From assembly GCF_012033695.1 (NCBI RefSeq), contig NZ_JAAVJI010000005.1:124001-188000 (forward strand): 64,000 nt of DNA, read 5' to 3'. The notes beneath the pieces are model-generated. The model was not told the DNA's origin. It saw only the letters and a list, made by a program, of their open reading frames with translations, and searched no databases. This DNA is from Pseudomonas quercus. GTDB lineage: Bacteria; Pseudomonadota; Gammaproteobacteria; Pseudomonadales; Pseudomonadaceae. Positions 9,348 through 17,958 of the stretch are shown here, piece after piece (position 1 is the stretch's first letter; every line of letters begins with the position of its first letter). The position numbers and the translations under genes were made by a program.

Positions 9348-10730
9348 ATGAAAACTACCCAGCGCACATTGCTCGCCATTGCAATCGGCAGCCTCAGCAC
9401 CGTGGCCATGGCTGAACCGGCGAGCCAGGAATTTGTGCCTATCACTGTGAAAAGCACCAATGCCCAAAGCGAAGCCACCGGTTTTGTGGAAGGTCAGTCG
9501 TTGTCTGGCACTACCCGTAACTTCTTCGCCAAGGAGCAGTTCAAGCGCGGGGGGGGTATCAACTTCCAGAAGGGTGATGGTTCCACCGAGCGCACTACTC
9601 GCCGTGACACCTGGACCCAAGGCACCATCGTCAACTACACCTCCGGCTTTACCCAAGGCACCGTTGGCTTTGCTGTGGAAGGCGCGCTGTACAACGAAAT
9701 TGCCTTGGAACAGGGGCGTGCCCGCATTGCAGGTGGCAGCAACCGTACTTTGGCCGATCACGATGGTGATGCGGTCGACCAGTGGAGCAAATTGGGCTTG
9801 GGTAACATCAAGGCCCGCTACTCTAATACCGTACTGACCGCCGGCCGCCAGACCCTCAACACCCCCATGGTCGCGACCATCGGTAACCGCGCCCTGCCTT
9901 CCAGCTTTGAAGGGCTGAGCCTGCACAGCGCGGAGCTCGAAAACCTGACCTTCGACGCCGGGACCTTCGACCGCGTATCACCACGAACCGAGCAGAGCCT
10001 TACCAAGTTCGTCAGTGAATACGGCGACCGCTCCGTCACGGCCGACCACGTGAGTACGCTTGGCGCCGTCTACAAGCCCTTCAAGAGCGTAGAAGCCAGC
10101 CTGTACGCCACGCGAGTCGAGGACTTGTGGAACCAGTACTACTTTGGCCTGACCCATGAACTGGGCGATGCCGATGTGCTTGCGCTGACCACCAGCCTTA
10201 ACTACTACAAAACCAAAGACGAAGGCGCCAGCAAGCTGGGTGACATCGACAACAACACCTACAGCTTGAGCTTCACGGGTACCCATGGCGCCCATAGCCT
10301 TACCTTGGCCTACCAGGAAGTGGACGGTAACGAATACTTCGACTACCTGCACGAAACCAACGGCATCTTCCTGGCCAACTCCCTGCTGTCGGACTTCAAC
10401 GGTCCGAACGAGAAGTCCTTCCAGGTCGCCTATGGCTTGAACATGGCCGAGTATGGCGTGCCAGGCCTCAAGTTCAACATCTACACCGCTCGCGGCTGGG
10501 ATATCGACGGCCGCAAATACAAAGGTGGTGGGTACGATGGGGTTCAAAGCATGGCCGATGAGCATCATTATGAATATGGTGTAGGCACGTCATACGCTGT
10601 ACAGAGCGGGCCGCTGAAAGCCACTACCATACGCGCCACCTACACCACTCACCGTGCAAGCGAAAACCAGGTTGACGGCAGCCTTAACGAACTGCGCCTA
10701 GTTACCACTGTCCCCTTCAACATCCTGTAA
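9348..10730 (+). CDS. opdP: OprD-family outer-membrane porin for dipeptides
   Basis: A 460-residue OprD-family porin. The signal peptide is MKTTQRTLLAIAIGSLSTVAMA. The mature chain has the OprD hallmarks FVEGQSLSGTTRNFFAKEQF, RRDTWTQGTIVNYTSGFTQGTVGFAVE, LTAGRQTLNTPMV and a final beta strand LNELRLVTTVPFNIL. The start at 9348 has GGAG 12 bases upstream; a longer frame from 9249 would place the signal peptide internally. Sitting between two dppA genes, it is the outer-membrane entry for the same peptide system, hence the OpdP name (a glycine-glutamate/dipeptide porin in P. aeruginosa). Confidence 0.92.
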   Translation: MKTTQRTLLAIAIGSLSTVAMAEPASQEFVPITVKSTNAQSEATGFVEGQSLSGTTRNFFAKEQFKRGGGINFQKGDGSTERTTRRDTWTQGTIVNYTSGFTQGTVGFAVEGALYNEIALEQGRARIAGGSNRTLADHDGDAVDQWSKLGLGNIKARYSNTVLTAGRQTLNTPMVATIGNRALPSSFEGLSLHSAELENLTFDAGTFDRVSPRTEQSLTKFVSEYGDRSVTADHVSTLGAVYKPFKSVEASLYATRVEDLWNQYYFGLTHELGDADVLALTTSLNYYKTKDEGASKLGDIDNNTYSLSFTGTHGAHSLTLAYQEVDGNEYFDYLHETNGIFLANSLLSDFNGPNEKSFQVAYGLNMAEYGVPGLKFNIYTARGWDIDGRKYKGGGYDGVQSMADEHHYEYGVGTSYAVQSGPLKATTIRATYTTHRASENQVDGSLNELRLVTTVPFNIL

Positions 10731-10739
10731 ACCACAGCA

Positions 10740-10776
10740 AGCCCGCCTGGCGAGGTACACCCTGGCCTGGCGGGCT
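10740..10776 (+). terminator. Hairpin after opdP
   Basis: AGCCCGCC and GGCGGGCT form an 8-bp stem starting 10 bases after the opdP stop, followed by TATGTTG rather than a T-run. It is a probable weak terminator or mRNA 3' boundary before the second binding-protein gene. Confidence 0.5.
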
Positions 10777-10805
10777 ATGTTGCATCTGATAGCGAGAGGT
10801 TTCCC

Positions 10806-12401
10806 ATGAAGCGCACCCCTTTGCGCATGGCCATCGGCGCGGCATTGCTAGGCCTTACGGCACTGGCCTCTGCCAAACCCCTGGTGGTCTGCACTGAAGC
10901 CAGCCCTGAAGGCTTCGACATCGTTCAATACACCGCAGCTACCACAGCGGATGCGGCTTCGGAAACGGTGTTCAACCGCCTGGTGGACTTCACACCTGGC
11001 AGCACCGACATCGAGCCAGGGCTGGCCGAGCGCTGGGACATCTCTGAAGACGGCAAGACCTACACCTTCCACCTGCGCCAAGGCGTGAAATTCCAGACCA
11101 CAGACTACTTCAAGCCTACGCGCACACTCACGGCTGACGATGTGGTGTGGAGCTTCCAGCGCCAACTGGACCCCAAGCACCCGTGGCATGAAAAGTCGCC
11201 TATGGGCTACCCCTATTTCGAAGCCATGGGGTTCAAGGACCTGCTCAAGAACGTGAGCAAGGTGGACGATGCCACTGTGGCATTCGAACTGAACCACCCT
11301 GAAGCGCCTTTCCTGCGGGACCTGGCCATGGGCTTCAGCTCGATCTATTCGGCCGAATACGCCGACCAATTGCTCAAGGCGGGCAAGACCGGCGACCTGA
11401 ACACCAAGCCGGTTGGTACGGGACCGTTCATCCTTACCCGCTACAACAAGGACGCACAAATCCGGTATAAGGCCAACCCGGGCTATTACAAAGGCAAGCC
11501 GCCAGCCGACCCGCTGGTGTTCGCCATTACCGTAGACAGCAACGTGCGTTTGCAGAAGCTCAAGGCCAATGAGTGCCAAGTAGCGGTATACCCCAAGCCA
11601 GACGACATCAAGGCCCTGAAGGCCGACCCCAATGTGCGTGTGGATGAGCTTGAAGCCTTGGTGGTGAGCTACCTGGCCATGAACACCTCGCATAAATACC
11701 TTAGCGACGTGCGGGTGCGGGAAGCCATTTCACTGGCACTGGACAAGAACAACCTGGTGAAGACGCTGTTCGGCGAGGGCAATGCGACCATTGGTACCGG
11801 CCCTTACCCATCGACGCTGCTAGGTTTCAACTCTAAAATCACCAACCCCGCGCCAGACCTGGACAAGGCACGGGCGCTGCTCAAGGAAGCCGGTGTGCCC
11901 GAAGGCACTACGCTCACGGTGTTCACCCGCAACGGTGGCGGCGTGACCAACCCCAACCCGGCGCTGTCGGCACAGCTGCTGCAAGCGGACCTGGCCAAGG
12001 TAGGCCTGAAAGCCGACATTCGCATCATGGAATGGGGCGAAATGGTCAAGCGCGCCAAGATGGGCGAGCATGACTTGGTGTTCTATGGCTGGGCTGGCGA
12101 CAACGGCGACCCGGACAACTTCGTAACGCCCAACCTGAGCTGCGATGCAGCCAAGAGTGGGGAAAACGCGGCACGCTGGTGCAGTGCGGCGTTCGACAAG
12201 CTGATTGTCCAAGCAAGGGCCGAGACGGAACCGGCCAAACGGGCTGCGCTGTATGAGCAGGCCCAGGAGATTTTCCACAAGGACCAACCCTGGATCAGCC
12301 TGGCGTATCCAAAGCTGTTCGTGGCATTGCGTAACTCGGTCGAAGGCTTCCATATCAGCCCGATGACCAATAACAACTTTGCCACTACCCAGGTGAAGTA
12401 A
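10806..12401 (+). CDS. dppA: Dipeptide ABC transporter substrate-binding protein (second copy)
   Basis: A 531-residue SBP_bac_5 protein clearly paralogous to the first copy (shared YTFHLRQGVKF, TDYFKPTR, PVGTGPFI and GWAGDNGDPDNF blocks). Signal peptide MKRTPLRMAIGAALLGLTALASA. The Shine-Dalgarno GAGAGG is well placed. The ligand-pocket segments differ between the paralogues (YLAMNTSHKYLSD here versus YISYNVTHKPLDN), suggesting different peptide preferences. It is immediately upstream of dppB and is the copy most likely transcribed with the permease genes. Confidence 0.93.
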   Translation: MKRTPLRMAIGAALLGLTALASAKPLVVCTEASPEGFDIVQYTAATTADAASETVFNRLVDFTPGSTDIEPGLAERWDISEDGKTYTFHLRQGVKFQTTDYFKPTRTLTADDVVWSFQRQLDPKHPWHEKSPMGYPYFEAMGFKDLLKNVSKVDDATVAFELNHPEAPFLRDLAMGFSSIYSAEYADQLLKAGKTGDLNTKPVGTGPFILTRYNKDAQIRYKANPGYYKGKPPADPLVFAITVDSNVRLQKLKANECQVAVYPKPDDIKALKADPNVRVDELEALVVSYLAMNTSHKYLSDVRVREAISLALDKNNLVKTLFGEGNATIGTGPYPSTLLGFNSKITNPAPDLDKARALLKEAGVPEGTTLTVFTRNGGGVTNPNPALSAQLLQADLAKVGLKADIRIMEWGEMVKRAKMGEHDLVFYGWAGDNGDPDNFVTPNLSCDAAKSGENAARWCSAAFDKLIVQARAETEPAKRAALYEQAQEIFHKDQPWISLAYPKLFVALRNSVEGFHISPMTNNNFATTQVK

Positions 12402-12443
12402 AAAACTGACCTGCCGCGGCCCTATCCAGGCCAGCGGCGGGCT

Positions 12444-12477
12444 CCGAGGCGCCAGGGGTACCCTCCTGGCGCCTCGG
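12444..12477 (+). terminator. Strong stem-loop between dppA and dppB
   Basis: A perfect 13-bp GC-rich stem (CCGAGGCGCCAGG with its complement) encloses an 8-base loop. No T-run follows. Its place between a binding-protein gene and its permease suggests RNA stabilisation of the upstream message with reduced read-through, as in other binding-protein-dependent operons. Confidence 0.6.
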
Positions 12478-12507
12478 CCGTACTGGCCGATGAGGTATGA
12501 CCCTGAA

Positions 12508-13518
12508 ATGTTGAGCTTTATTGCCCGCCGAGTGGGATTGCTGATCCCCACCTTCTTCGGCATCACCCTGCTGACGTTCGCGTTGATACGCCTTATCCCC
12601 GGAGACCCGGTGGAAGTGATGATGGGAGAACGCCGCGTCGATCCCCAGATGCACGCCGAGGCCATGGAACGGCTGGGGCTGAACAAGCCGCTGTACGTGC
12701 AATACGGTAACTACATAGCCCAACTGGCCCATGGTGACCTGGGGCAGTCCTTGCGCACGCGTGAAAGCGTGTGGACCGAATTCACTTCCCTGTTCCCCGC
12801 TACCCTGGAGCTGTCCATCGCTGCGCTGATCTTCGCCGGCATCCTGGGCTTGCTGGCCGGGGTGATCGCCGCACTGCGACGAGGCTCACTGTTCGACCAT
12901 GGCGTAATGGGCATTTCCCTCGCCGGGTATTCGATGCCGATTTTCTGGTGGGGCCTGATCCTCATCATGTTCTTCTCGGTCAGCCTGGGCTGGACGCCTG
13001 TGTCCGGGCGGATCGACCTGCTGTATGACATTCCGCCGAAAACCGGCTTCATGCTGATCGACACCCTGTTCACCGATGACGAAGGCGCCTGGATGGATGC
13101 CCTGCGGCACCTCATTCTGCCCGCCATCGTGCTGGGGACGATTCCCTTGGCGGTGATCGCGCGCATGACGCGCTCCTCCATGCTGGAAGTGCTGCGCGAG
13201 GATTACATTCGTACCGCACGGGCCAAGGGCCTATCGCCTGCCCGTGTGGTGTTCGTACACGGCCTGCGCAATGCTTTGATCCCTGTACTGACCGTGTTCG
13301 GGCTGCAAGTGGGCACATTGCTGGCGGGCGCGGTACTGACCGAGACCATCTTCTCCTGGCCGGGCGTGGGCAAGTGGCTGATCGAAGCCATTGGCGCCCG
13401 TGACTACCCCGTGGTGCAGAACGGCATTCTGTTGATTGCCTGCCTGATCATTCTGGTCAACTTCGTCGTGGATATTCTCTACGGCCTGGCCAACCCACGC
13501 ATCCGTCACCAGCGCTGA
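12508..13518 (+). CDS. dppB: Dipeptide ABC transporter permease DppB
   Basis: A 336-residue permease beginning MLSFIARRVGLLIPTFFGIT, the standard DppB/OppB N-terminus. Six TM segments are visible. The coupling EAA motif reads DYIRTARAKGLSPARVVFVH near residue 230. The start at 12508 gives the family length; an in-frame ATG 18 bases upstream exists. It is followed after 10 bases by dppC. Inner-membrane half of the translocation channel with DppC. Confidence 0.93.
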   Translation: MLSFIARRVGLLIPTFFGITLLTFALIRLIPGDPVEVMMGERRVDPQMHAEAMERLGLNKPLYVQYGNYIAQLAHGDLGQSLRTRESVWTEFTSLFPATLELSIAALIFAGILGLLAGVIAALRRGSLFDHGVMGISLAGYSMPIFWWGLILIMFFSVSLGWTPVSGRIDLLYDIPPKTGFMLIDTLFTDDEGAWMDALRHLILPAIVLGTIPLAVIARMTRSSMLEVLREDYIRTARAKGLSPARVVFVHGLRNALIPVLTVFGLQVGTLLAGAVLTETIFSWPGVGKWLIEAIGARDYPVVQNGILLIACLIILVNFVVDILYGLANPRIRHQR

Positions 13519-13528
13519 GATCTTCACC

Positions 13529-14440
13529 ATGACTACTCAAGTTCAACCCGTGGCAGCGGATCAAAGCCTGCTGTACCCCTCGCCCTTCAAGGAATTCTGG
13601 AAGGCCTTCGCCCGTAACAAAGGCGCCGTCGCCGGCCTGATGTTCATGATCCTGGTGGTGTTCTGCGCCCTGTTCGCCCCTTGGGTCGCCCCTTTCGACC
13701 CGAGCGAGCAGTTCCGTGACGCACTGCTCACCCCACCGTCGTGGGCCGACGGTGGCCAGGCACGTTACCTGCTGGGCACCGATGAACTGGGCCGGGACCT
13801 GTTGTCGCGCTTGATTCACGGTGCGCGCCTGTCGCTGCTGATCGGCTTGTCGTCGGTGGTGATGTCGCTGATTCCCGGCATCCTGATGGGCCTGGTGGCT
13901 GGGTTCTTCCCACGCATCCTTGGGCCCTCGATCATGCGCCTGATGGACATCATGCTGGCCCTTCCCTCGCTGCTGCTGGCTGTGGCCATCGTGGCTATCC
14001 TGGGTGCCGGCCTGATCAACACGGTGATTGCCATCGCCGTGGTCTCGCTGCCCTCCTACGTTCGCCTTACCCGCGCTGCAGTCATGGGCGAGTTGAACCG
14101 CGACTACGTCACCGCCGCCAAGCTGGCCGGTGCCAGCCTGCCACGCCTGATGTTCGTGACCGTGCTGCCCAACTGCCTGGCGCCCTTGATCGTACAAGCC
14201 ACCTTAAGCTTCTCCTCAGCCATTCTCGACGCCGCCGCGCTGGGCTTCCTGGGCCTGGGCGTGCAACCGCCTACGCCTGAGTGGGGCACCATGCTCGCTT
14301 CGGCACGGGACTACATCGAGCGCGCCTGGTGGGTGGTGAGCCTTCCCGGCTTGACCATTCTGCTCAGCGTGCTGGCAATCAACCTGATGGGCGACGGCCT
14401 GCGCGATGCGCTGGACCCGAAACTCAAGAACGCGATTTGA
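13529..14440 (+). CDS. dppC: Dipeptide ABC transporter permease DppC
   Basis: A 303-residue permease with the OppC N-terminal domain ([20 protein letters not shown]), [20 protein letters not shown], and the EAA loop [20 protein letters not shown]. The C-terminus, [18 protein letters not shown], is typical of DppC. It pairs with DppB to form the membrane channel. The stop is 10 bases before dppD. Confidence 0.94.
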   Translation: MTTQVQPVAADQSLLYPSPFKEFWKAFARNKGAVAGLMFMILVVFCALFAPWVAPFDPSEQFRDALLTPPSWADGGQARYLLGTDELGRDLLSRLIHGARLSLLIGLSSVVMSLIPGILMGLVAGFFPRILGPSIMRLMDIMLALPSLLLAVAIVAILGAGLINTVIAIAVVSLPSYVRLTRAAVMGELNRDYVTAAKLAGASLPRLMFVTVLPNCLAPLIVQATLSFSSAILDAAALGFLGLGVQPPTPEWGTMLASARDYIERAWWVVSLPGLTILLSVLAINLMGDGLRDALDPKLKNAI

Positions 14441-14450
14441 GGAAGCCTCC

Positions 14451-15419
14451 ATGTCATTGCTCGAAATCAAGAACCTGAGCGTACGCTTCGGCGACGCCAG
14501 TGCAGTGCCTGTGGTAGACGGCCTGGACCTGACCGTGGACCGCGGGCAGGTATTGGCCATCGTGGGCGAGTCCGGGTCGGGTAAATCCGTCACCATGATG
14601 GCCCTGATGGGCCTGGTGGAAGCCCCTGGCATTGTAAGCGCCGACGCCCTGCGCTTCGACGGCCACGACATGCTCAAGTTGAGCAAGCGCCAGCGCCGCC
14701 AAGTCGTGGGCAAGGACCTGGCCATGATTTTCCAGGACCCGATGACCGCCTTGAACCCTAGCTACACCGTAGGGTTTCAGATTGAAGAAGTGCTGCGCGC
14801 CCACTTGGGCCTCTCGGGCCGGGCGGCCCGTGCTCGGGCACTGGAGCTGCTGCAAAAGGTAGAGATTCCTGCTGCGGCCAGCCGCCTGGATGCCTACCCG
14901 CACCAACTGTCTGGCGGCATGAGCCAGCGCGTGGCAATTGCCATGGCCATCGCAGCCGAACCTAAGCTGCTGATTGCCGACGAACCTACTACCGCCCTGG
15001 ACGTGACTATTCAGGCGCAGATCATGGAGCTGCTACTGGCGCTGCAGAAGGACCAGGACATGGGCCTGATCCTGATCACCCATGACTTGGCCGTGGTCGC
15101 TGAAACCGCCCAGCGCGTGTGTGTAATGTACGCCGGGCAAGCTGTAGAGGTGGGGCATGTACCCCAGTTGTTCGACGCGCCTGCTCACCCCTACAGCGAA
15201 GCGCTGTTGGCGGCGATCCCGGAGCACAGCGAAGGGGCCGAACGGCTGTCGACACTCCCTGGCATCGTGCCAGGCCGTTACGACCGCCCGCAGGGTTGCC
15301 TGCTGTCCCCCCGCTGCCCCTACGTTCAAGAGAACTGCCGGGTACAACGCCCTGCTCTGGACCCCAAGGCTCAGAGCCTGGCCCGTTGCTTCTATCCGCG
15401 TAACCAGGAGGTGGCGTAA
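14451..15419 (+). CDS. dppD: Dipeptide ABC transporter ATPase DppD
   Basis: A 322-residue ABC ATPase with Walker [10 protein letters not shown]-loop [12 protein letters not shown], signature LSGGMSQR, Walker [13 protein letters not shown] and switch histidine LITHDL. The C-terminal oligopeptide/dipeptide extension has a Cys-rich stretch ([15 protein letters not shown]), which binds an Fe-S cluster in some family members. GAGGAAG precedes the ATG at 14451. Its TAA overlaps the dppF ATG by one base. Confidence 0.94.
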   Translation: MSLLEIKNLSVRFGDASAVPVVDGLDLTVDRGQVLAIVGESGSGKSVTMMALMGLVEAPGIVSADALRFDGHDMLKLSKRQRRQVVGKDLAMIFQDPMTALNPSYTVGFQIEEVLRAHLGLSGRAARARALELLQKVEIPAAASRLDAYPHQLSGGMSQRVAIAMAIAAEPKLLIADEPTTALDVTIQAQIMELLLALQKDQDMGLILITHDLAVVAETAQRVCVMYAGQAVEVGHVPQLFDAPAHPYSEALLAAIPEHSEGAERLSTLPGIVPGRYDRPQGCLLSPRCPYVQENCRVQRPALDPKAQSLARCFYPRNQEVA

Positions 15420-16390
15420 TGAGCGTCGTCCTTACCGCTCGCGAGCTTACTCGCCACTATGACGTCTCCCAGGGGGTGTTCAAACCCCATGCCACCGTGC
15501 GCGCCCTCAACGGCGTGTCATTTGAACTTGAAGCCGGGAAAACCCTGGCGGTGGTGGGTGAATCCGGTTGCGGCAAGTCCACCTTGGCGCGCCAGCTCAC
15601 CCTGATCGAGGAGCCTAGCTCCGGCTCGTTGAAAATTGCCGGCCAGGAAGTGGCAGGCGCGACCAAAGAGCAGCGCAAGCAACTGCGCCGTGACGTGCAG
15701 ATGGTGTTCCAGAGCCCTTATGCCTCCTTGAACCCTCGCCAGAAAATCGGTGACCAGTTGGGTGAGCCGCTGCTGATCAACACCAGCTTGTCCAAGGCCG
15801 AGCGCCGTGAAAAAGTGCAGGCGATGATGCAGCAGGTGGGGCTTCGCCCGGAGCATTACCAGCGCTACCCCCACATGTTCTCCGGTGGTCAGCGCCAGCG
15901 GATCGCCTTGGCGCGGGCGATGATGCTCCAGCCCAAGGTATTGGTGGCAGACGAACCTACCTCAGCGTTGGACGTGTCTATCCAGGCCCAGGTGCTCAAC
16001 CTGTTCATGGACCTGCAGCAGCAGTACCAGACCGCCTACGTGTTCATTTCCCACAACCTGGCGGTCGTGCGCCATGTGGCCGATGACGTGCTGGTGATGT
16101 ACCTGGGCCGGCCAGCAGAAATGGGCCCCAAGGAGGACCTGTACCATAACCCGCTGCACCCCTACACCCAGGCCTTGCTGTCGGCGACACCTACTATCAA
16201 GCCCAACTCGGACAAGCCTCGCATCAAGATCGCAGGCGAGCTGCCGAACCCGCTCAATCCGCCATCCGGCTGCGCTTTCCACAAGCGTTGCCCGTATGCC
16301 ACGGAGAAATGCGTGACGGATGTGCCAGCCTTCCGCCCGGTCGGCACTCGCCAGGTGGCTTGCCACTATGCCGAGCAATTTTTGAAGTAA
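15419..16390 (+). CDS. dppF: Dipeptide ABC transporter ATPase DppF
   Basis: A 323-residue ABC ATPase and partner of DppD. Walker A GESGCGKST, Q-loop MVFQSPYASLNPRQ, signature FSGGQRQR, Walker B VLVADEPTSALD, H-loop FISHNL. The C-terminal Cys segment GCAFHKRCPYATEKC mirrors that of DppD. Translationally coupled to dppD through a TAATG junction. Last gene of the dpp cluster. Confidence 0.94.
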   Translation: MSVVLTARELTRHYDVSQGVFKPHATVRALNGVSFELEAGKTLAVVGESGCGKSTLARQLTLIEEPSSGSLKIAGQEVAGATKEQRKQLRRDVQMVFQSPYASLNPRQKIGDQLGEPLLINTSLSKAERREKVQAMMQQVGLRPEHYQRYPHMFSGGQRQRIALARAMMLQPKVLVADEPTSALDVSIQAQVLNLFMDLQQQYQTAYVFISHNLAVVRHVADDVLVMYLGRPAEMGPKEDLYHNPLHPYTQALLSATPTIKPNSDKPRIKIAGELPNPLNPPSGCAFHKRCPYATEKCVTDVPAFRPVGTRQVACHYAEQFLK

Positions 16391-16470
16391 CCCGCTCCGC
16401 TGATCGCCGCAAGGGATCAGCTGTACGTCCGTGGCAGTCGTCCGTATATCGTTCCAGAACGGAGACTGCC

Positions 16471-17313
16471 ATGCGCGTCCATCACTTGAACTGCGGCTGC
16501 ATGTGCCCCTTGGGGGGCGCATTGTTCGATGGCTTCAGCCGCGGGCTTACCGCCTGCCTTGTTTGCCACTGTTTGTTGATTGAAACCGACACTGATGGGC
16601 TCGTGCTTGTCGACACCGGCTTTGGCACAGGCGATGTGGCCCATCCCGGACGGCGCCTCAGTACGTTTTTCCGCTATTTCAACAACATTCAGCTGGAACG
16701 GCGTTATACCGCGCTGGAACAGGTACGGCAGCTAGGCTTTGCGCCTGAAGATGTGCGGCATATCGTGCTTACCCATCTCGATTTTGATCATGCTGGCGGC
16801 CTTGATGACTTTCCTGGCGCCACGGTACATGTACTGCAAAAGGAAATGGACGCCGCTCAAACGGCTGCAGGCTGGCGTGACGTCCGACGTTTCAGGGCAC
16901 AGCAATGGGGCAATGTGAAGAACTGGGCGTTCTACGCCCCGCAAGGTGAACACTGGAATGGCTTTGACGCTGTTCGTGCAATGGCAGGGACAAGCAATAC
17001 CGATATCCTCTTGGTTCCACTGGCTGGTCATACGCCCGGCCATGCAGGTGTGGCAGTACGTACCTCTGAGAATTGGCTCTTACACGCCGGCGATGCTTAT
17101 TTTTATCGAGGAGAAATTGGTGCTACACAACGCCACTGCACCCCAGGGCTACGCTTTTACCAGCGGATGATGGATTACGATCACGCGCAGCGCATAGAGA
17201 ACCAGAACCGCTTGCGTACGCTGTCACTGACTGACAAGCGTATAAGCATATTTTGCAGCCATGATGCGAAAGAATTAGAGCATGCTCGAGCGTCTCTTCC
17301 GAGCGCTGTATAG
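16471..17313 (+). CDS. MBL-fold metallo-hydrolase
   Basis: A 280-residue metallo-beta-lactamase-fold protein. The metal-binding motif is LTHLDFDHAGG (HxxxDH) near residue 100, with further ligands in AGHTPGHAG and LLHAGDAYF. The layout resembles N-acyl-homoserine lactonase/glyoxalase-II-like hydrolases, with a carboxy SHDAKELE segment. GGAG sits 10 bases before the ATG at 16471; the frame is open further upstream into dppF and is discarded. Substrate unknown; lactonase activity is one possibility only. Confidence 0.85.
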   Translation: MRVHHLNCGCMCPLGGALFDGFSRGLTACLVCHCLLIETDTDGLVLVDTGFGTGDVAHPGRRLSTFFRYFNNIQLERRYTALEQVRQLGFAPEDVRHIVLTHLDFDHAGGLDDFPGATVHVLQKEMDAAQTAAGWRDVRRFRAQQWGNVKNWAFYAPQGEHWNGFDAVRAMAGTSNTDILLVPLAGHTPGHAGVAVRTSENWLLHAGDAYFYRGEIGATQRHCTPGLRFYQRMMDYDHAQRIENQNRLRTLSLTDKRISIFCSHDAKELEHARASLPSAV

Positions 17314-17429
17314 GCGCATACAACTGGTTTTTTATGTGGAAAAAGTTCGATCTCAACAAGCATAACGCTAGTAATACTCAGCCTTGAGGCAATAACAGCA
17401 AAAACCTGAGTAAGGTCTGTTACCTGGGC

Positions 17430-17640
17430 GTTTACAGATAATCACCATCTTTTCCGTTGCTTGTCTTGGTACCGCTTTTACTGGAACGAAAGCCGGCAAG
17501 GTTGCAAGAGTTTGATGCCGGTAAATCAGTAGCCACTTGCGGATCACGTTGGCATTGATGCAGTGATGGATGGCTACGCTGGAAATCATCGCTTCAGGTT
17601 GCAGGCATTCCTGGACGACCTGGGCTTTGAACGGTTTGGG
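17430..17640 (-). pseudogene. IS66-type tnpA (accessory orf1) remnant
   Basis: The minus strand reads PFKAQVVQECLQPEAMISSV then HHCINANVIRKWLLIYRHQT, ending near LPAFVPVKAVP and KMVII. This is the helix-turn-helix accessory protein pattern of IS66 elements (FKAxVVQECLQPGASI, INANVxRKW, LPAFVPV). It is preceded in frame by a stop codon and lost after KMVII; no start codon or downstream tnpB/tnpC is present. A decayed insertion. Confidence 0.7.
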
Positions 17641-17761
17641 TTAAGCGCTGCGTTGGCGCACGGAAATCCTGGCAATAAGGGTGATCGCGTCCGCTTAAAA
17701 ATACCCGGACACTATCGACCTAAATACTGGAGTTCGGTAGGTGTGTTCGACATCCGCTTAC
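17430..17761 (-). mobile_element. Left-end fragment of an IS66-family element
   Basis: The minus strand starts at 17761 with GTAAGCGGATG, which resembles IS66-family terminal inverted repeats beginning GTAAGCG, and runs about 120 bases to the tnpA remnant. The other end and the large transposase are missing. So this is a solo end left by deletion, lying between the MBL hydrolase and a terminator. Confidence 0.55.
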
Positions 17762-17799
17762 CAGGCATCAGCTTGCGAATACGCTTGAACCCTAAATAA

Positions 17800-17834
17800 A
17801 AAAACGCCGTAACCTCAGGGCTACGGCGTTTTTT
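17800..17834. terminator. Bidirectional rho-independent terminator
   Basis: A-tract, ACGCCGTA stem with complement TACGGCGT, short loop, then a T-tract. It serves the small membrane-peptide gene on the minus strand and could also stop rightward transcription. Confidence 0.85.
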
Positions 17835-17846
17835 AAGCTTCGCGAC

Positions 17847-17921
17847 TCAGTGCACAAACAGCGCGATCAGGATAATGATCGGGATTGGGATGCCAAGGAA
17901 CCACAGCAGAATGGAGCGCAT
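17847..17921 (-). CDS. 24-residue hydrophobic membrane peptide
   Basis: A very short gene: MRSILLWFLGIPIPIIILI then ALFVH. It has an excellent Shine-Dalgarno (TAGGAGAAAC) 7 bases before the ATG and a strong terminator right after the stop. The peptide is a single predicted TM helix with the conserved-looking core WFLGIPIPIIIL. It lies 37 bases downstream of the next membrane-protein gene and is probably cotranscribed. Function unknown; I believe similar peptides occur in other Proteobacteria, from memory only. Confidence 0.75.
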   Translation of the reverse strand: MRSILLWFLGIPIPIIILIALFVH

Positions 17922-17958
17922 AATGTTTCTCCTAGTTTGGGTTCAGTAACCGCTCGAA

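Noticed and set aside
17563..17799. A 78-codon rightward frame after the MBL hydrolase
   Set aside because: It covers the IS66 remnant, whose minus-strand reading has recognisable family sequence; the plus frame does not.
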